Origin: Meconema thalassinum
Lineage: Eukaryota > Arthropoda > Insecta > Orthoptera > Tettigoniidae
Length of the DNA stretch: 64,000 bases
Assembly (NCBI GenBank): GCA_946902985.2
Contig: OX336392.1
Span: forward strand, 20,124,716 to 20,188,715
Direction: 5' to 3'
Shown: piece by piece, positions 22,333-33,124 of the stretch
Position numbering within the stretch: position 1 is the stretch's first letter
Layout of the letters: the number at the start of each line of letters is the position of its first letter
The notes under the pieces: model-generated
Databases searched by the model: none
Seen by the model: only the letters and a program-made list of their open reading frames with translations
What the model was told of the DNA's origin: nothing
Made by a program: the position numbers and the translations under genes

Positions 22333-23872
22333 TCAACATAAGGTAGCAATTTCTGCAACAAGTAATTTGAGTTAATATGTCGTAGCCTTGTTTGAATGTT
22401 CGGAAGTGAATAGCGAGAGGAAAAGCATCACATACAGAAACTGGACCCATCAATCGACTCTCTGAATTCTCCGGTTTCAGCGAACAATTCGCAGTGATAA
22501 CTCAGATGTAATTCACTTAGATTACCCTTGTTCACTGGGCTTCACGCATGACTAGACTCACTGTTCCATTTGTCACATTTTCCAAATAGTTCCACTGGAC
22601 TCCGCATTCCATTCCATTCAGCAGTATGGATTGCATTTACTTGTAATGTATGCAACCAAACCAACATGAATGCATTACGTGTAACCAATATTGGCGAGCT
22701 AACCTGAACTCATCAATAACACGTTACGCTACTTCTAATATATTTTATCATCACTCTGTCCACCGCCGGACTAAACACAATCCAACGAAATTACATTTAC
22801 CTCGTTACGTTAAGCTATTCGCTTCGGCTTCATTTACTAAATTGTTTTTTTTAGGCACTGATGTTGTTACGATAAGTCAATATTCTGCTTAATGAACTTA
22901 TATTATGTTTATATAATTTTCAGTGCGTTGTAAATATTAACACTCACGCATTTATAGAGAACCACTGATGTGTTTAATTGCTGCGGAAGGGTTTTCACGC
23001 GCCAATATTAGAATATAATGTTTTAACATAAAAATGGCTTTCGAGCATAATTCCCCTAAGCGACAATGCATTTAAAAAGGGCGTTTGACTAAACAGAGAA
23101 ACATTACGACCCCCTCGCTATGTTTTATATTCAAGCAACGTGGAGAAAAAATTAGAAAGCATGCTACACCCTCTATCTGAAAGGTTCGGTGAATGGGTCT
23201 ATATTACGAACGGATTGTTGGCTTACCTGAAGTAATCCCCGTGGATGGTTTGGTTATGCACTGCTTAGAACGGCTGTACAAGTCCTGGCATAGTCTCCTG
23301 AGGGATAGCCTTCAGTTGGGTCGTCACTTTACGTTGGATGTCCGTAAACCTCTGGCCCTTCAGGGCTTTTCGGCGACCCTGGACCCCGATACTCCATACT
23401 TTGACGCTTGCCTTGGTGGTCGTACCTCAGGCACCAGGTCTCGTCACCCGTGACGATGGTTTTCAGGACCATTCCATTAACACGGAACATTCACCCTCCT
23501 CACTGCCACCCGTCCATCAGGTGTGCAAGGCAGGTTGCATAAATTCACGCTTCTCTCTTGCTTTCAATTTAGAGTTTTGACGACCCAAACTGAAGGCTAT
23601 TCCTAAATAAGACTATGCCAGGAGTTTTCAGGACTTGTTCAGTCGTTCTCGGAATTGCATAACAATCCACGGGGATTACTTCGAAGGATATTAACGGCTG
23701 TTTCAGGTAAGTCAACAATCCGTTCGTAATAGAGCCCATTCCCCGAACTTTCCAGACAGAGGGTGTATAAATATCGGTATCATCGTTATTGCTCCATCGT
23801 TCCATCCAGAACATAAGGTAACAATATCTGCAACATGTATTTTGAGTTAATATGTCGTAGTCTTGTTGGAGC
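22333..23872. mobile_element. Composite region bounded by ~60 bp direct repeats
   Basis: ACATAAGGTAGCAATTTCTG... at 22333-22391 recurs as ACATAAGGTAACAATATCTG... at about 23814-23872, roughly 85% identical and both followed by TTAATATGTCGTAG. Between them lie unassigned sequence and the mariner fold-back at 23168-23755. Either the flanks are two parts of one element separated by insertions or they are the ends of a larger duplication. Confidence 0.5.
23168..23755 (-). mobile_element. mariner transposase fragment between inverted arms
   Basis: On the minus strand, 23330-23480 encodes VLKTIVTGDETWCLRYDHQG and then KRQSMEYRGPGSPKSPEG, the mariner region around the first catalytic aspartate (the D of TGDETW). 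The rest of the catalytic domain is absent. The fragment sits between arms that are reverse complements: about 23168-23320 and about 23579-23755, sharing TACGAACGGATTGTTG and AAGTAATCCCCGTGGAT. One arm has ~15 bp insertions relative to the other. It is a dead, fold-back-like derivative. Confidence 0.75.
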
Positions 23873-25124
23873 AATCAAGGAACATAAAGCAAGCAAGCAA
23901 GCAGCTTAAAATCCAAGGAATATAGATACATTCCATCAATAACCAATAAGAAACCGGCAGCTTCCAGCCAATCAAACAGTGGATCAGAACTGTACTGTAC
24001 CTAGCCGCTCGTAACATCCTAGGTCGAGTTCAGAATGCGCCGCTCAGGCGTATTTGCACTGTGTTCTCGGACGTAGCATCAGACTGTATCATGTGACTAC
24101 AATACGACAAATAACATTAAAAAAAGATTTTGCCCAAGCCCAAAATCGAACCCGGGACTATCGGCCTTTGGCACGGCAACGCTATCCATTACGCCAGTGC
24201 CACATGGTGAAACGAATCTTGCAAAGAGTTAAAGGATTGAGAAAGGTACTAGAGGCTTGGGTCGGTTGCCCAACTGACGGGGTGGAAGGCCTGAATCAAC
24301 CCTTATTTTAGGAGTTAAGGAGGCCGCTCCGACCCCAAGTTCCCTATCTCAAATTACTCCTATACCCGTCCCCTACACGACCTATCATTCTCCAAAGGCA
24401 CATAAAAGACACCTGTATATATAGATTGACACGTTTATCCACCCATGCACCAAATCATCCATTGCTCTGAACTACAGTGCCTACTGTCTCGATGCTGTTC
24501 CTACGCCGGAATTGTTTGCACCGTACAGGTAGGAGATCCTAGAGTATACACGTTTCAAGAGAAACACTATTTGCTCGCGCTCTTGCGGTTAGCATAGCAA
24601 ATTTACATAAGGTACTAGTTCATTTTTCCGCCACCAGGTGTGGTGGCTGAATAAGCCACATCTGCGGAGAGGAGCCAAATGTTGGAGGAAACGATTTTCA
24701 TGTAAACAAAAGTGTGCTCATACTCCACGAGCTATTGATCAGGAAGTGAAGACACGCTGTTTCCTTGCCGTGAGGAGCTTTCAATATTGCACAATCTGAC
24801 CCCAGTACTTTTCTTCTTTTTATAGTGGAGATTGAAGTTGGAGAGTCATTGCCGGTCGTTGGAGAACTGTTTATCATATGATTCTCGACAAGGGAAGGGT
24901 CAGATTGACGGCAAGACCAATAGAACTCCTTTTCTCTTCTCCTGCACCAAATGTGCTGAGGCAGACGGTCGACATTCATATTGAAATATATTGCAGCGCT
25001 TCTTCATATCGGGGGACAGGAGAAGAGACTCTCCAGAAATTGTGCAGTATGGGGAGTGACGCATCACGTGGAACAGCAGAGAAATCTGCACATATGTACG
25101 CTTATCTGTCCACTTCTCAATGAT
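23873..25124. other. Unassigned, with one tRNA-like segment
   Basis: Contains a CAAG-type short tandem near 23885-23902 and a tRNA-like block at 24130-24207 (see separate entry). Several overlapping frames at 24698-25289 show no recognised motif and lie in different frames and strands, so no gene is called. Confidence 0.35.
24130..24207 (-). mobile_element. tRNA-like SINE head (family J)
   Basis: Minus strand reads TGGCACTGGCGTAATGGATAGCG and, after 33 bp, CCGGGTTCGATTTTGGG: A-box and B-box spacing of a tRNA. The acceptor stem does not pair convincingly, so I call a tRNA-derived SINE head rather than a tRNA gene. Confidence 0.6.
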
Positions 25125-25828
25125 AGCCCCCCCCTGGGGCTCACATCTAGTGGGACGTGGGTTGGCGACCACGGGACCCCAGCTGAGTCCAGCATTGCTT
25201 CCACTTACTTGTGCCGGGCTCCTCTCCGTCTTCTTTCCAGTCGACCTCTCTTAGTCAACTCTTGTTCTCTTCCGACCCAACGGTATTAGGGTATCCAAAG
25301 ACTAGGTAGTCTTTAACTTTCCCGTCTTAATTGGCCCTTGTCCCATCTTTCCTGATACCCTCATTTTTCGAGGGGTCAGCCTTCTTTCTTTACTGCCTTC
25401 TGAACAAGACCCTCAAGGAGGCACCACGTCTGGTGCACCCTGGATAGTACTACACCCTCAAGGGCTCACCGCTCGTGAGTTTGGGAGTTGGCGACCCCGA
25501 GCTGGGGTCCGTTTTGTCCCGTTTTTCCTCTGACCTTGGGGCAGGCCCTCCTCTTTCCTATCTGCCTTTCATGGCTCTCCTTCCTTAAAAGTCCCTCAAT
25601 CCTCATTCTTCGAGGATTGAGGGCATTTCTTTTCTTCCTGTCCTTCATTTGCCTTATCCTTTATTTGTTTACCATTTCTTCTTCTGGTATGTAAGTTTGT
25701 AGTTAGTATTAGTTATAGTTTTCATTCTCATCTCTTCTTTCACAATAATTCAAGCCATTAGGGGCCGATAACCTAGATGTTACGCCACTTAAAACAACAA
25801 TTATCATCATCATCATCACCTCAATGAA
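25125..25828 (+). mobile_element. Repeat K, longest copy, with ATC tail
   Basis: Blocks in order: CACATCTAGTGGGACGTGGG, TCAACTCTTGTTCTCTTCCG, TTAATTGGCCCTTGTCCC, GTTGGCGACCCCGAG, CTGCCTTTCATGGCTCTCC and the 3' end GGGGCCGATAACCTAGATG, then AAAACAACAATTATC and (ATC)n. Partial copies lie at 27805-27862, 28507-28561 (minus), 37165-37533, 37952-38108 plus 39346-39836, and 53532-53692. No coding capacity seen. It behaves like the 3' region of a retroposon whose 5' part I cannot see. Confidence 0.8.
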
Positions 25829-26019
25829 GGTACATTTCACTATACAGTATATATTTTAATTATCGTTTCCTTTCTTCATTTCATTATCGTCTCACATCAG
25901 AGGTTCACCCTAGGAGATTTTCTTGGACCCCCTAAAGCGATCGTTTATGATTGTATTTCTATATTTATATTTTATTTTTACACTTTAATTGTTAATGTTT
26001 TATTTTTTTGCAAAAAATG

Positions 26020-26881
26020 AAAGTAGACTTATGAGATCAACACAGGGCGAAAAAAAGTGAGTCTGTGTGTGTGTGAGTGTGTGTGCTCTGAATGTCGGTC
26101 CTCCCCCCCTATCATTTCGAACACGGTGAACGCGAATTGAACGAAATTTGGTTCAAAGGTAGCACTAGCAAAGGACACCTCAGTGTCATGTTTTATATCG
26201 CCGCCATCTTGATGTAAATGTAATGGCGGCCACACAAATGTTCAAAGCTTAAATCAAATTACGATTAACCTAATCATCCGATCTCTACCAAATTTTGCAA
26301 CAATATATCATTATGGAGGGAGCATCCTTTGACCAAACTACTAGGTCATTAACCTAATATTTTGCGGATGGCGGCCATCTTTGTGTGGAAATCGATTCCC
26401 TCTATCAATTCGAACACGGTGAAACCAAATGGAACGAAATTTGGTACAGAGGTAGCACTAGCAAAGGGCACCTCAGTGCCATGTTTTATATCACCGCCAT
26501 CTTGACGGAAACGTAATCGTGGCCACACAAATGTTAAAAGCTTAAATCAAATTACGACCACCCTAATAATTTGATCTCTACCTGGTTTTGCAACAGCATG
26601 CCTTTTTGTGGAAAGCATCTTATGACTGACTACAAGGTCATCAGCCCAATAGTTTGCAAATAGCGGCCATGTATATGTGCAATATCAGTTCAAACTCGGT
26701 GAAACCGAATTGGATGAATTTTTTTACAGAGGTAGCACTAGCAAAGGGCACCTCATATTCATGTTTAATATCCCTATGGCACGTTGTATTTCAACAAGCT
26801 ACTACAACCAACATTCAATTATACTCCTTGAAAAGGACAAAGAGTTATAACAATACCCATGCATTTAGAAGAAAGTAGACT
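26020..26881. mobile_element. Element with ~290 bp internal tandem repeats
   Basis: The anchor CGAACACGGTGAA recurs at about 26119, 26412 and (diverged) 26692, period ~285-293 bp. Each unit has AGGTAGCACTAGCAAAGG, GCACCTCAGTGCCATG and one or two GGCGGCCAT / CCGCCATCTTGA motifs. GAAAGTAGACT occurs near both ends (26029 and 26872), related to the termini of repeat N. A (GT)n stretch follows at 26060-26090. Non-coding. Confidence 0.75.
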
Positions 26882-27095
26882 ATATGTTCTTTACTGAACA
26901 TCTTGTTTTTAATTTTATTCAATACATTACGTCAAGTAGATACGTATATAAAATTTGATTTTTAGAAATACTAGCACTTCTGCATGAAATTTGGCTGAGA
27001 GATTCAACTATCAGCATCTTTGAAAGCATAAACTGTCCCATAAAGGGTTAAGTCAAGAATTAAAATATTTACATTCCTAATGGGCACCTCTGTAC

Positions 27096-27467
27096 TAATA
27101 ATATCGTATGGCCTCGGTGGCCGGGTGCAAGTTTTGTTATTTGCCACCCAGAGGGCAGCTTTTATGTCGAATTTCGTTGTTCCTTGAAGCACTATGAAAG
27201 TCAAGGAAGTTAGATAGCAAAGCTCCTTGAACACTATAGCGCTTTCTAGTAGAGAAATGAGGAACATTGTGTTGGCAGAAAATTCCGAGATTAATTTTGC
27301 CATTATGAACACGGCCTACTGAATTTAAATGGGTTCGTTGACATTCCAACATCGTATGGCGTGGTGTTGTAATTTTTGGCGCCTTTCAAAAATCACTTCC
27401 CACGGCCAGGAGTGAACCTGCAAGCTTGGGGTTAGTCGACCGACGCGTTAACTACTCACCACCGTGG
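27096..27467 (-). mobile_element. SINE-A, near complete
   Basis: 3' end at the low coordinate: complement of GGCCATACGATATTATT, body, then head ending CCACGGTGG at 27467. The B-box-like GGTTCACTCC is intact near 27410. Confidence 0.88.
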
Positions 27468-27471
27468 CCAG

Positions 27472-27733
27472 CTACTGTCCGTCCACCAGATTAAGGTCGG
27501 TGGCAGGAATGCAATGAGACAGCTGGCCTCTGCGCGAACGACAATAGTGCCAACCTACGAGTACTACTGACCAGTACTCTTTCACAATTGAGACTAAATG
27601 AAAGTAGCAGTGAATAACATAGGTGCAATGTTGGCAATACCTGCAGCGGCACGTCCACTCAATCAACGCAGCTGGAATGTCTCCCCTCTCCCCTTCAGTC
27701 CCCTAAGACCATGAGCTGGTGGACGGACAGTAG
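27472..27733. mobile_element. 262 bp MITE-like element with 18 bp perfect TIRs
   Basis: CTACTGTCCGTCCACCAG at 27472-27489 is perfectly inverted at 27716-27733. The interior has no frame of note. It lies directly against the SINE-A head. A clear target duplication was not found, so the superfamily is open. Confidence 0.8.
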
Positions 27734-27804
27734 GCCTACCTCTGCACTAGTTCACAGGAAAGAATAAAATCTTTATATATTTCGTCATGACAAAAACCAA
27801 CACT

Positions 27805-27862
27805 CAGGGGCCGATAACCTAGATGTTAGGCCCCTTAAAACAACAATTATCATCATCATCAT
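27805..27862 (+). mobile_element. Repeat K, 3' end only
   Basis: AGGGGCCGATAACCTAGATG followed by TTAGGCCCCTTAAAACAAC and (ATC)n: a 58 bp, strongly 5'-truncated K copy. Confidence 0.85.
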
Positions 27863-28083
27863 CAAAAACCAACAGTGGATTTGGGGTCTGGGGGATGGGA
27901 AATGCAAAGATGTGTCGCAATTTTCTGGAAACCAAAACAGGGCAAGCACCCATTGCAATAGGCACCTTTCTCATGAAATCTATCTAAAACGTGATTTCCG
28001 GAGTTTGCCATTTTCATGGGCTTAAGACACTTTGGAAATCAGCTCTGTAATTGATGCAGGGAAAATAAATATAGTCTATGCTT

Positions 28084-28401
28084 GTATGCTGGCTCCTTGG
28101 CGTTGGGGTAGCGTACCTGCCTTGAACCCAGAGGCCCCGGGTTCGATTCCCGGCTCCGTCTGGGATTTTATAAACTGACTTGAGGGCTGGAGCGGGGTGC
28201 GCTTAGCCTCTTGAGGACAATTGGGTAGCTGTCTGACAGTGAGACAGCGCCCCGATCACGGAGACCAAGATTAATGGCCAAGGGGACCTGACGCGCTGAC
28301 CACGTGCCACCCCATAATCTGCAGGCTAAATGGCTGGGCACGCAGCCACTTGGTAGGCTAAGGACCTTCATAGGCCGTAGCACCACGACGTTTGGTTTGG
28401 T
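28084..28401 (+). mobile_element. SINE-E with 9 bp target-site duplication
   Basis: TCTATGCTT at 28075-28083 and 28402-28410. Head GGCTCCTTGGCGTTGGGG, strong B box GGGTTCGATTCCCGG near 28140, then a ~240 bp body ending CGTTTGGTTTGG. Single copy in the window. Confidence 0.85.
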
Positions 28402-28506
28402 TCTATGCTTTGTTACCTCAATAGCGTTGGAGCCGGAAAAGTAAACTAGCTGAAAAGACAGATCGACAGGAAATTAGAACGATTGAATCCCACACATATA
28501 AGAGGA

Positions 28507-28561
28507 AGCAATGCCAGACTCAGCTGGGGTCTCGTCGGTCGTCGCCAAGTCACGTCCCACG
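28507..28561 (-). mobile_element. Repeat K, internal fragment
   Basis: Minus-strand match to 25148-25203 (GTGGGACGTG... through AGCATTGCTTCC) with substitutions. Confidence 0.75.
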
Positions 28562-29031
28562 AGTTGTTACTCCCTGAGGTATTCAGGGAGATCTCGCGAC
28601 ATGGCTATAGATTAGAGAATTTTCAATATTGATATCACAAAGTTGTGAATTCTGGGAACTGGTGAAATACAGTTCAGTAATTGCAGAATCACATTATCCC
28701 AAAGCTGGCAATCAAGCACATTATAAAGCTATTAATTTCGTTGACTTGTAAGACCTATTGTCATATAATTAGCCTTGTTTTATGACATTATTGATTTACG
28801 GTTTTGTTATGATTTAGAACAAAGAGACAGCGACTACTTCCCCTCAATTGTCGAGCCAGCTCCGAGTCCATCGAGATTGCTTCCTCCTGTGAAACATTAC
28901 ACAATTGCCCAGGGTTTTAGGAGCCATCACTTTAGGCTCAGTGCATTTCCTGGGTTTGGATTCACAGATCATTATAGTGGCGATTTTAAGAAATGTTGGT
29001 GATATTTAAATTAGAGCTGGAAATGAGCGAT
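28562..29031. other. Unassigned sequence
   Basis: A 75-codon frame at 28775-29002 shows no motif. Nothing else recognised. Confidence 0.35.
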
Positions 29032-29600
29032 GTTGTTGTTTGAGTCGTCAGTCTTTTGTCTGGCTTGATGCAGCTCCTCGTGCCACCATGTCCTGAGTTA
29101 ATCACTTCATCTCTACATAGCTACCACACCCTACATCCGAGGCAATCTGTTTAACATATTCAAACCTTGGTCTACCCCTACAGTTCTTATCCTCGACCCT
29201 TCCTTCCGTAACTAAGCTATTCCTGGGTGTCTTAGTATATATCCTACCAACCTATCTCTTCTCTTCATTAGCAGTCGCCAGAAACATCTCTCCTTCTCTC
29301 ACCATATGATCTTCATCATTCTCCTGTAACACCACATTTCAAACGCTTCAATTCTCCTCTTTTCTGCTGCACCAACAGTCCAAGTTTCACTTCCATAGAG
29401 CGCTGCGCTCCAGACAAAGGCTTTCAAAAATGACTTCCTAATATCTAAAACTATATTCGATGTCAACAGATTCCTTGCCTGAGCCAACCTACTTTTTATA
29501 TCCTCTTTGCTTCGTCCATCACTGGTTATTTTGCTTCTTAAGTAACATAAGTCTCCAACTTCCTTTAGATTTTCACCTGCTAATTTGATGTTTGTGATTT
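29032..29600 (-). pseudogene. LINE-gamma reverse transcriptase 3' fragment, copy 1
   Basis: The minus strand encodes the post-RT region of a non-LTR element: MAQARNLLTSN near 29485, then ALYGSETWTVGAAEKRRIEA near 29390 and EMWCYRRMMKI near 29330. After damage, a decayed C-terminus including CRGRPRFEYVKQIASDVG follows near 29180-29130. The 3' end is a short AAC tail at 29032-29040. Two sister copies (35224-35720 and 44004-44690) have the same order. The WVDRVTNEEVLRR block, intact in the sisters, is deleted here. Non-functional. Confidence 0.8.
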
Positions 29601-29838
29601 ATTTAATCGATTAAATCGAAAATTTTGTAATTGATCGAAAATGACCAATCGATTAACTGACTAATCGATTAGTCGGCTAACTGGAGAATCCATTATTCGA
29701 TTAGTTAACACGAGACAAGAAAATAAGTTTAATGAGAGTCATCGTTTAATTTGAGTTACGCTTATTTTCGGAATGATGTATAGAAATGTATAAAAAACTT
29801 TACCCCTATACAAAGTGTTCCTCTTTGTTTATGTTAAG
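29601..29838. other. ATCGAT-rich stretch
   Basis: Contains repeated TTAATCGATTAA-like palindromes at about 29603-29705. No gene. Confidence 0.5.
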
Positions 29839-29840
29839 TA

Positions 29841-31110
29841 CAGGGTCTTTCATATAAAGTAAGAACGGTGAGCGGCGGTTTGTTAACCGCTGCTGCAGTG
29901 GCCTTGGCCGAGCTTGTGGCGCGCCACGGCCCCCTGCTGTAGTATTGAAAGCGCGCGCATAATACTTGCAATAAACGTGCAGGTGTTCAGTCGCCAGTCG
30001 GAACCTCAGCTGCTAACATGGAGAGACAGTTATCATTAGTTATTGTTATTTAAGGGGTGGAATAACAAGGTCATCTGCCAGTAAACAGTTATCATTACAA
30101 CATCGTATTTTTGTATGTAAATAGTACATTATGCAACGAGCATATAATGGCAATAATTAAGACACGAGTATTTTTATAAAACGAGCCTATGTGAGTTTTA
30201 TAATTTCCATACGAGTTTCTTAATTACCATTATAGGCGAGTTGCATACGACTGTTTATGTTCGACGATAATTATAACTTTATTATATGTTTTAACATAAA
30301 TATTCATAAATATCTGTTCAGTCACTAGAATGTTGTGATCGGCTGCTGCGCTGGGTAGAATATCTCTGTTTTCCAAGCTCTCTGACCAGCCGACGCATGC
30401 GCTCTGTGTGCTTCAATGCCATATGTTCAGATTGTGCACCAGGATTCAGTAAAACTGTCACCGAAGTCGTTTCAAAACAACGTGCTGTGTAGAAATTGGA
30501 TTTGGGGATATCAAGGTACAGTGCTATTTCTTGTCTCATATTCACCAGTTTATTTACGCGAACATATGGATGGTGCACTTTCGTTAATTTATATAGATAT
30601 GTTGGATTTTGAGCGATTGCGCGAAGGTATCCTTATGTAATTGGTCACACAACTGTTTCTTGAGCTCTGATTGGTGGGAGAAACTGTTTCATAATGAAAA
30701 ATAGTGTTATAATAAGCCTCATTATGATACTGTTTTCTGACACATAATAGTCAGGGTCGAACATAAACTTATTTTAAGTACGAATCGCCTCGGCGGGTAC
30801 ATGATTCAGTTGTTCACCACCTTCACTAGCACAGATTCATGTAATTGTAAATAAGCATAAAATTAGAAATCAGAAATATTACAGTGGCAGAACTCACTCG
30901 CGTCAGTCAGAATGTGGTTACCAGATACAATGCCTGTATAACCCAGGAGGGACGACACTTCCAGCATCTTTTATAAGGTAATATTTCATACAGGATTGTA
31001 CACACGCTTAAAGCAGGGGGCCACGGCGCGCCACAAGCTCGGCCAAGGCGACCGCAGCAGTGAATAACAATACTGCCGCTCGCCGTTCTTACTTTATATG
31101 AAAGACCCTG
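29841..31110. mobile_element. DNA transposon with ~105 bp TIRs and TA target duplication
   Basis: CAGGGTCTTTCATATAAAGT at 29841 is mirrored at 31091-31110, each flanked by TA. The arms continue for about 105 bp, sharing GGCCTTGGCCGAGCTTGTG and GCGCGCCACGGCCCCCTGC with small indels. No transposase is recognisable inside; frames at 30318-30640 have no motif. Inside, a smaller inverted pair at 30253-30265 and 30756-30768 (GTTTATGTTCGAC) suggests a nested element. Confidence 0.85.
30253..30768. mobile_element. Putative nested element with 13 bp inverted ends
   Basis: GTTTATGTTCGAC at 30253-30265 and GTCGAACATAAAC at 30756-30768. Upstream (30115-30250) short palindromic CGAG/ACGAG motifs repeat. 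Support is the inverted pair alone. Confidence 0.45.
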
Positions 31111-31138
31111 TATACCCAAATATGATTAAGTGACAGGG

Positions 31139-32082
31139 GGCTTCGGTGGCGTAGTGGGTAGCATGCTGAGCTTCTATTCCCAAGGTCGCGGGTTCAAACC
31201 CGGCTGAAGTCGTCGGATTTTTTAAGAGCGTTAAAAATCCCTCAGTTTGCCTTCCTTCGGAGGGGAAGTAGAACCTTCAACTAATTACACTTGTGTGCAG
31301 CTAAATTATACGTCAGATTTGACTATCGTTCTTAGTTCCAACGTTCGTCGCCAGGAGCCATCTAGTAACCAAGTTCAGAACTAGTTGGTCGTTGACGGGG
31401 GCGTTTGGTAGCAAAAGTTGGAACTACTTGAAAATCGAATGTTGCAATCCTCTTCTTCTTTTCTTAGTCGTTTACCCTCCAGGTTGGTGGAACCCACGGA
31501 CTCAGCGAGGGAACTCACCACTACCGCCTCTAGGGGCAGTGTCCTAGAGCAGGGAACATCTAATCGGAGGGGATACAACTGGTGAGGTGTGATTGGCACC
31601 TCGCCCAGGCGGCCTCACCTGCAAAGCGAACAGGGGCCTCACGAGGGAAGGTAATGGAAGGTCAGGATGGATAGGCAAGGAAGAGGGAAGGAGGCGGCTG
31701 TGGCCTTGAAGAAGGTACCATCCCGGCATTTGCCTGAAGACGAAGTGGGAAAACACGGAAAACCACTTCGAGGATGGCTGAGGTGGGAATCGAACCCCCT
31801 CTACTCATTTGGAACACCCGTTCCAGTCCTCATACCACTTTTACAAATTTCGTGGCAGAGCCGGGAATCGAACCCAGGACCTCCGGGGCGGCAGCTAACC
31901 ATGCTGACCGCTACGCTACGGAGGCGACGTTGCAATCCTCACTTGAATTAAAAACAGATAACACACACTTATACAGTCATCACAATTAACACCGGTTATC
32001 AGACAGAGTCTACACACACCCAAAGTACACGGGTCTACATGACCGCGTTGTCGCAGCCCCTAAGCTGAGGAAGCAACCAATC
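31139..32082 (+). mobile_element. SINE-B interrupted by SINE-D
   Basis: Left part 31139-31452, right part 31929-32082; together a complete SINE-B with head GGCTTCGGTGGCGTAGTGGG and tail TACATGACCGCGTTGTCGCA. A deletion in the body relative to 20611-21113 removes the ATTTATGGCATG block. It is older than the SINE-D inside it. Confidence 0.9.
31453..31928 (-). mobile_element. SINE-D inserted in SINE-B, 12 bp target duplication
   Basis: Perfect repeat GTTGCAATCCTC at 31441-31452 and 31929-31940. The minus-strand head is GTCGCCTCCGTAGCGTAGCG with B box GGGTTCGATTCCCGG near 31860; a second GGTTCGATTCCCACC is at 31786. It has the central domain CAGGCAAATGCCGGGATGG and ends GACTAAGAAAAGAAGAAGAGG. 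At 476 bp it looks full length. Confidence 0.95.
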
Positions 32083-32124
32083 ATGGCTCAGTGACACTGG
32101 AAGCACGAACATCAATCAAATCAG

Positions 32125-32350
32125 CTGTGGCTACGATGGCTAAAGCGCAGCGTCAGGTCATGAGGCCAAGCTCTTCGCTGACTCGGTAGACGCCTGGGTT
32201 CGAGCCCAACCATCGGCCGTCCTTGAAATAGTTTTCCGTGGTTTTCCCCATTTTCAAACCAGGCAAATGCCGGGACGGTACCTTCTAACAAGTCACGGCC
32301 ACTTCCTTCCACATCCTTGCCCAGTTTCATCCATTCCATCTCTCATTCTG
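32125..32350 (+). mobile_element. SINE-F, copy 1
   Basis: tRNA-like start GCTGTGGCTACGATGGCTAA, B-box region GGGTTCGAGCCCAACC near 32200, then CCTTGAAATAGTTTTCCGTGG and the shared domain CAGGCAAATGCCGGGACGG, ending near TTCATCCATTCCATCTCTC. The second copy is at 46840-47078. Confidence 0.82.
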
Positions 32351-32559
32351 TTCATAATCGAGAAAATAGATACACAAAATTAACACTCCAGATTCCTATA
32401 CACCGAACCATGAAGTTCAATAAATCTTTTGTTTGCACCGCTTCACGCCTCTTCAACACCTTCGATTTATATAAGTTCGTCAACATTGCAAGCACTGCAG
32501 CTTCCAAAAGACATCTTTCATCCTGCTTCTTTGAGCAGTACACCTCTCACATTTGATTA

Positions 32560-32919
32560 CTGTATTATGTTAAAATACTTTTTTAATGTTCAATTATAAC
32601 ACAAGGACAATAGCTGACAACCTGTCTATTTTAATAGCTTTTCTTGTACAGTATATGGTGTTTGTTTTTCGGGCTGATAGTCTGTATGCACTCTCACTCT
32701 TTTGTATATAATTTTTCCATTATCATCATTATTATTATTGTATTGTTACTATCTTTTTGTTACTATAAATGTTAGACTATGATTATTTATATTATGAATG
32801 TAAGTGAAATGTTTTATTTTTATAAGCCCTAATCTTATTTTATGTAGGGCGCTACTGTAAAGGAGCTCTTAAGCTCTAAGTGTAGCCGTGAAAATAAAAT
32901 CAATCAATCAATCAATCCC
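32560..32919 (+). mobile_element. Possible non-LTR 3' UTR with (ATCA)n tail
   Basis: CTCTAAGTGTAGCCGTGAAA then ATAAAAT and (CAAT)n at 32899-32918 resembles the 3' end of a LINE (AATAAA signal followed by a simple tail). No coding part is visible; the upstream limit is arbitrary. Confidence 0.4.
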
Positions 32920-33124
32920 CACGCGCAGGTCGCCCACGGGCGTAAACTACAAAGATCTGCACTTGGCCTCTCCGGAGGCCACACGAGAAAAAAAATTGGG
33001 AAGCGTTTCGAAAAAAGAAAACGAAGAGCTATAAGCAAATAGGCTATTAGGAATTCTTGTTCAATATTTACAATTTAGGACAGGAACAAGGTACATTATT
33101 TAAAATTACATAGCAATTATATTA
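32920..33124. other. Unassigned sequence
   Basis: Nothing recognised. Confidence 0.35.

Noticed and set aside
25466..25694. Overlapping 60-68-codon frames in repeat K
   Set aside because: Equivalent regions of the other K copies carry frameshifts and stops, so there is no sign of coding constraint.
28091..28165. Possible genuine tRNA gene (good A and B boxes)
   Set aside because: It continues into a ~240 bp SINE body with flanking target duplication, and the stems pair poorly; the same holds for the heads at 24130, 31860, 48100 and 63061.
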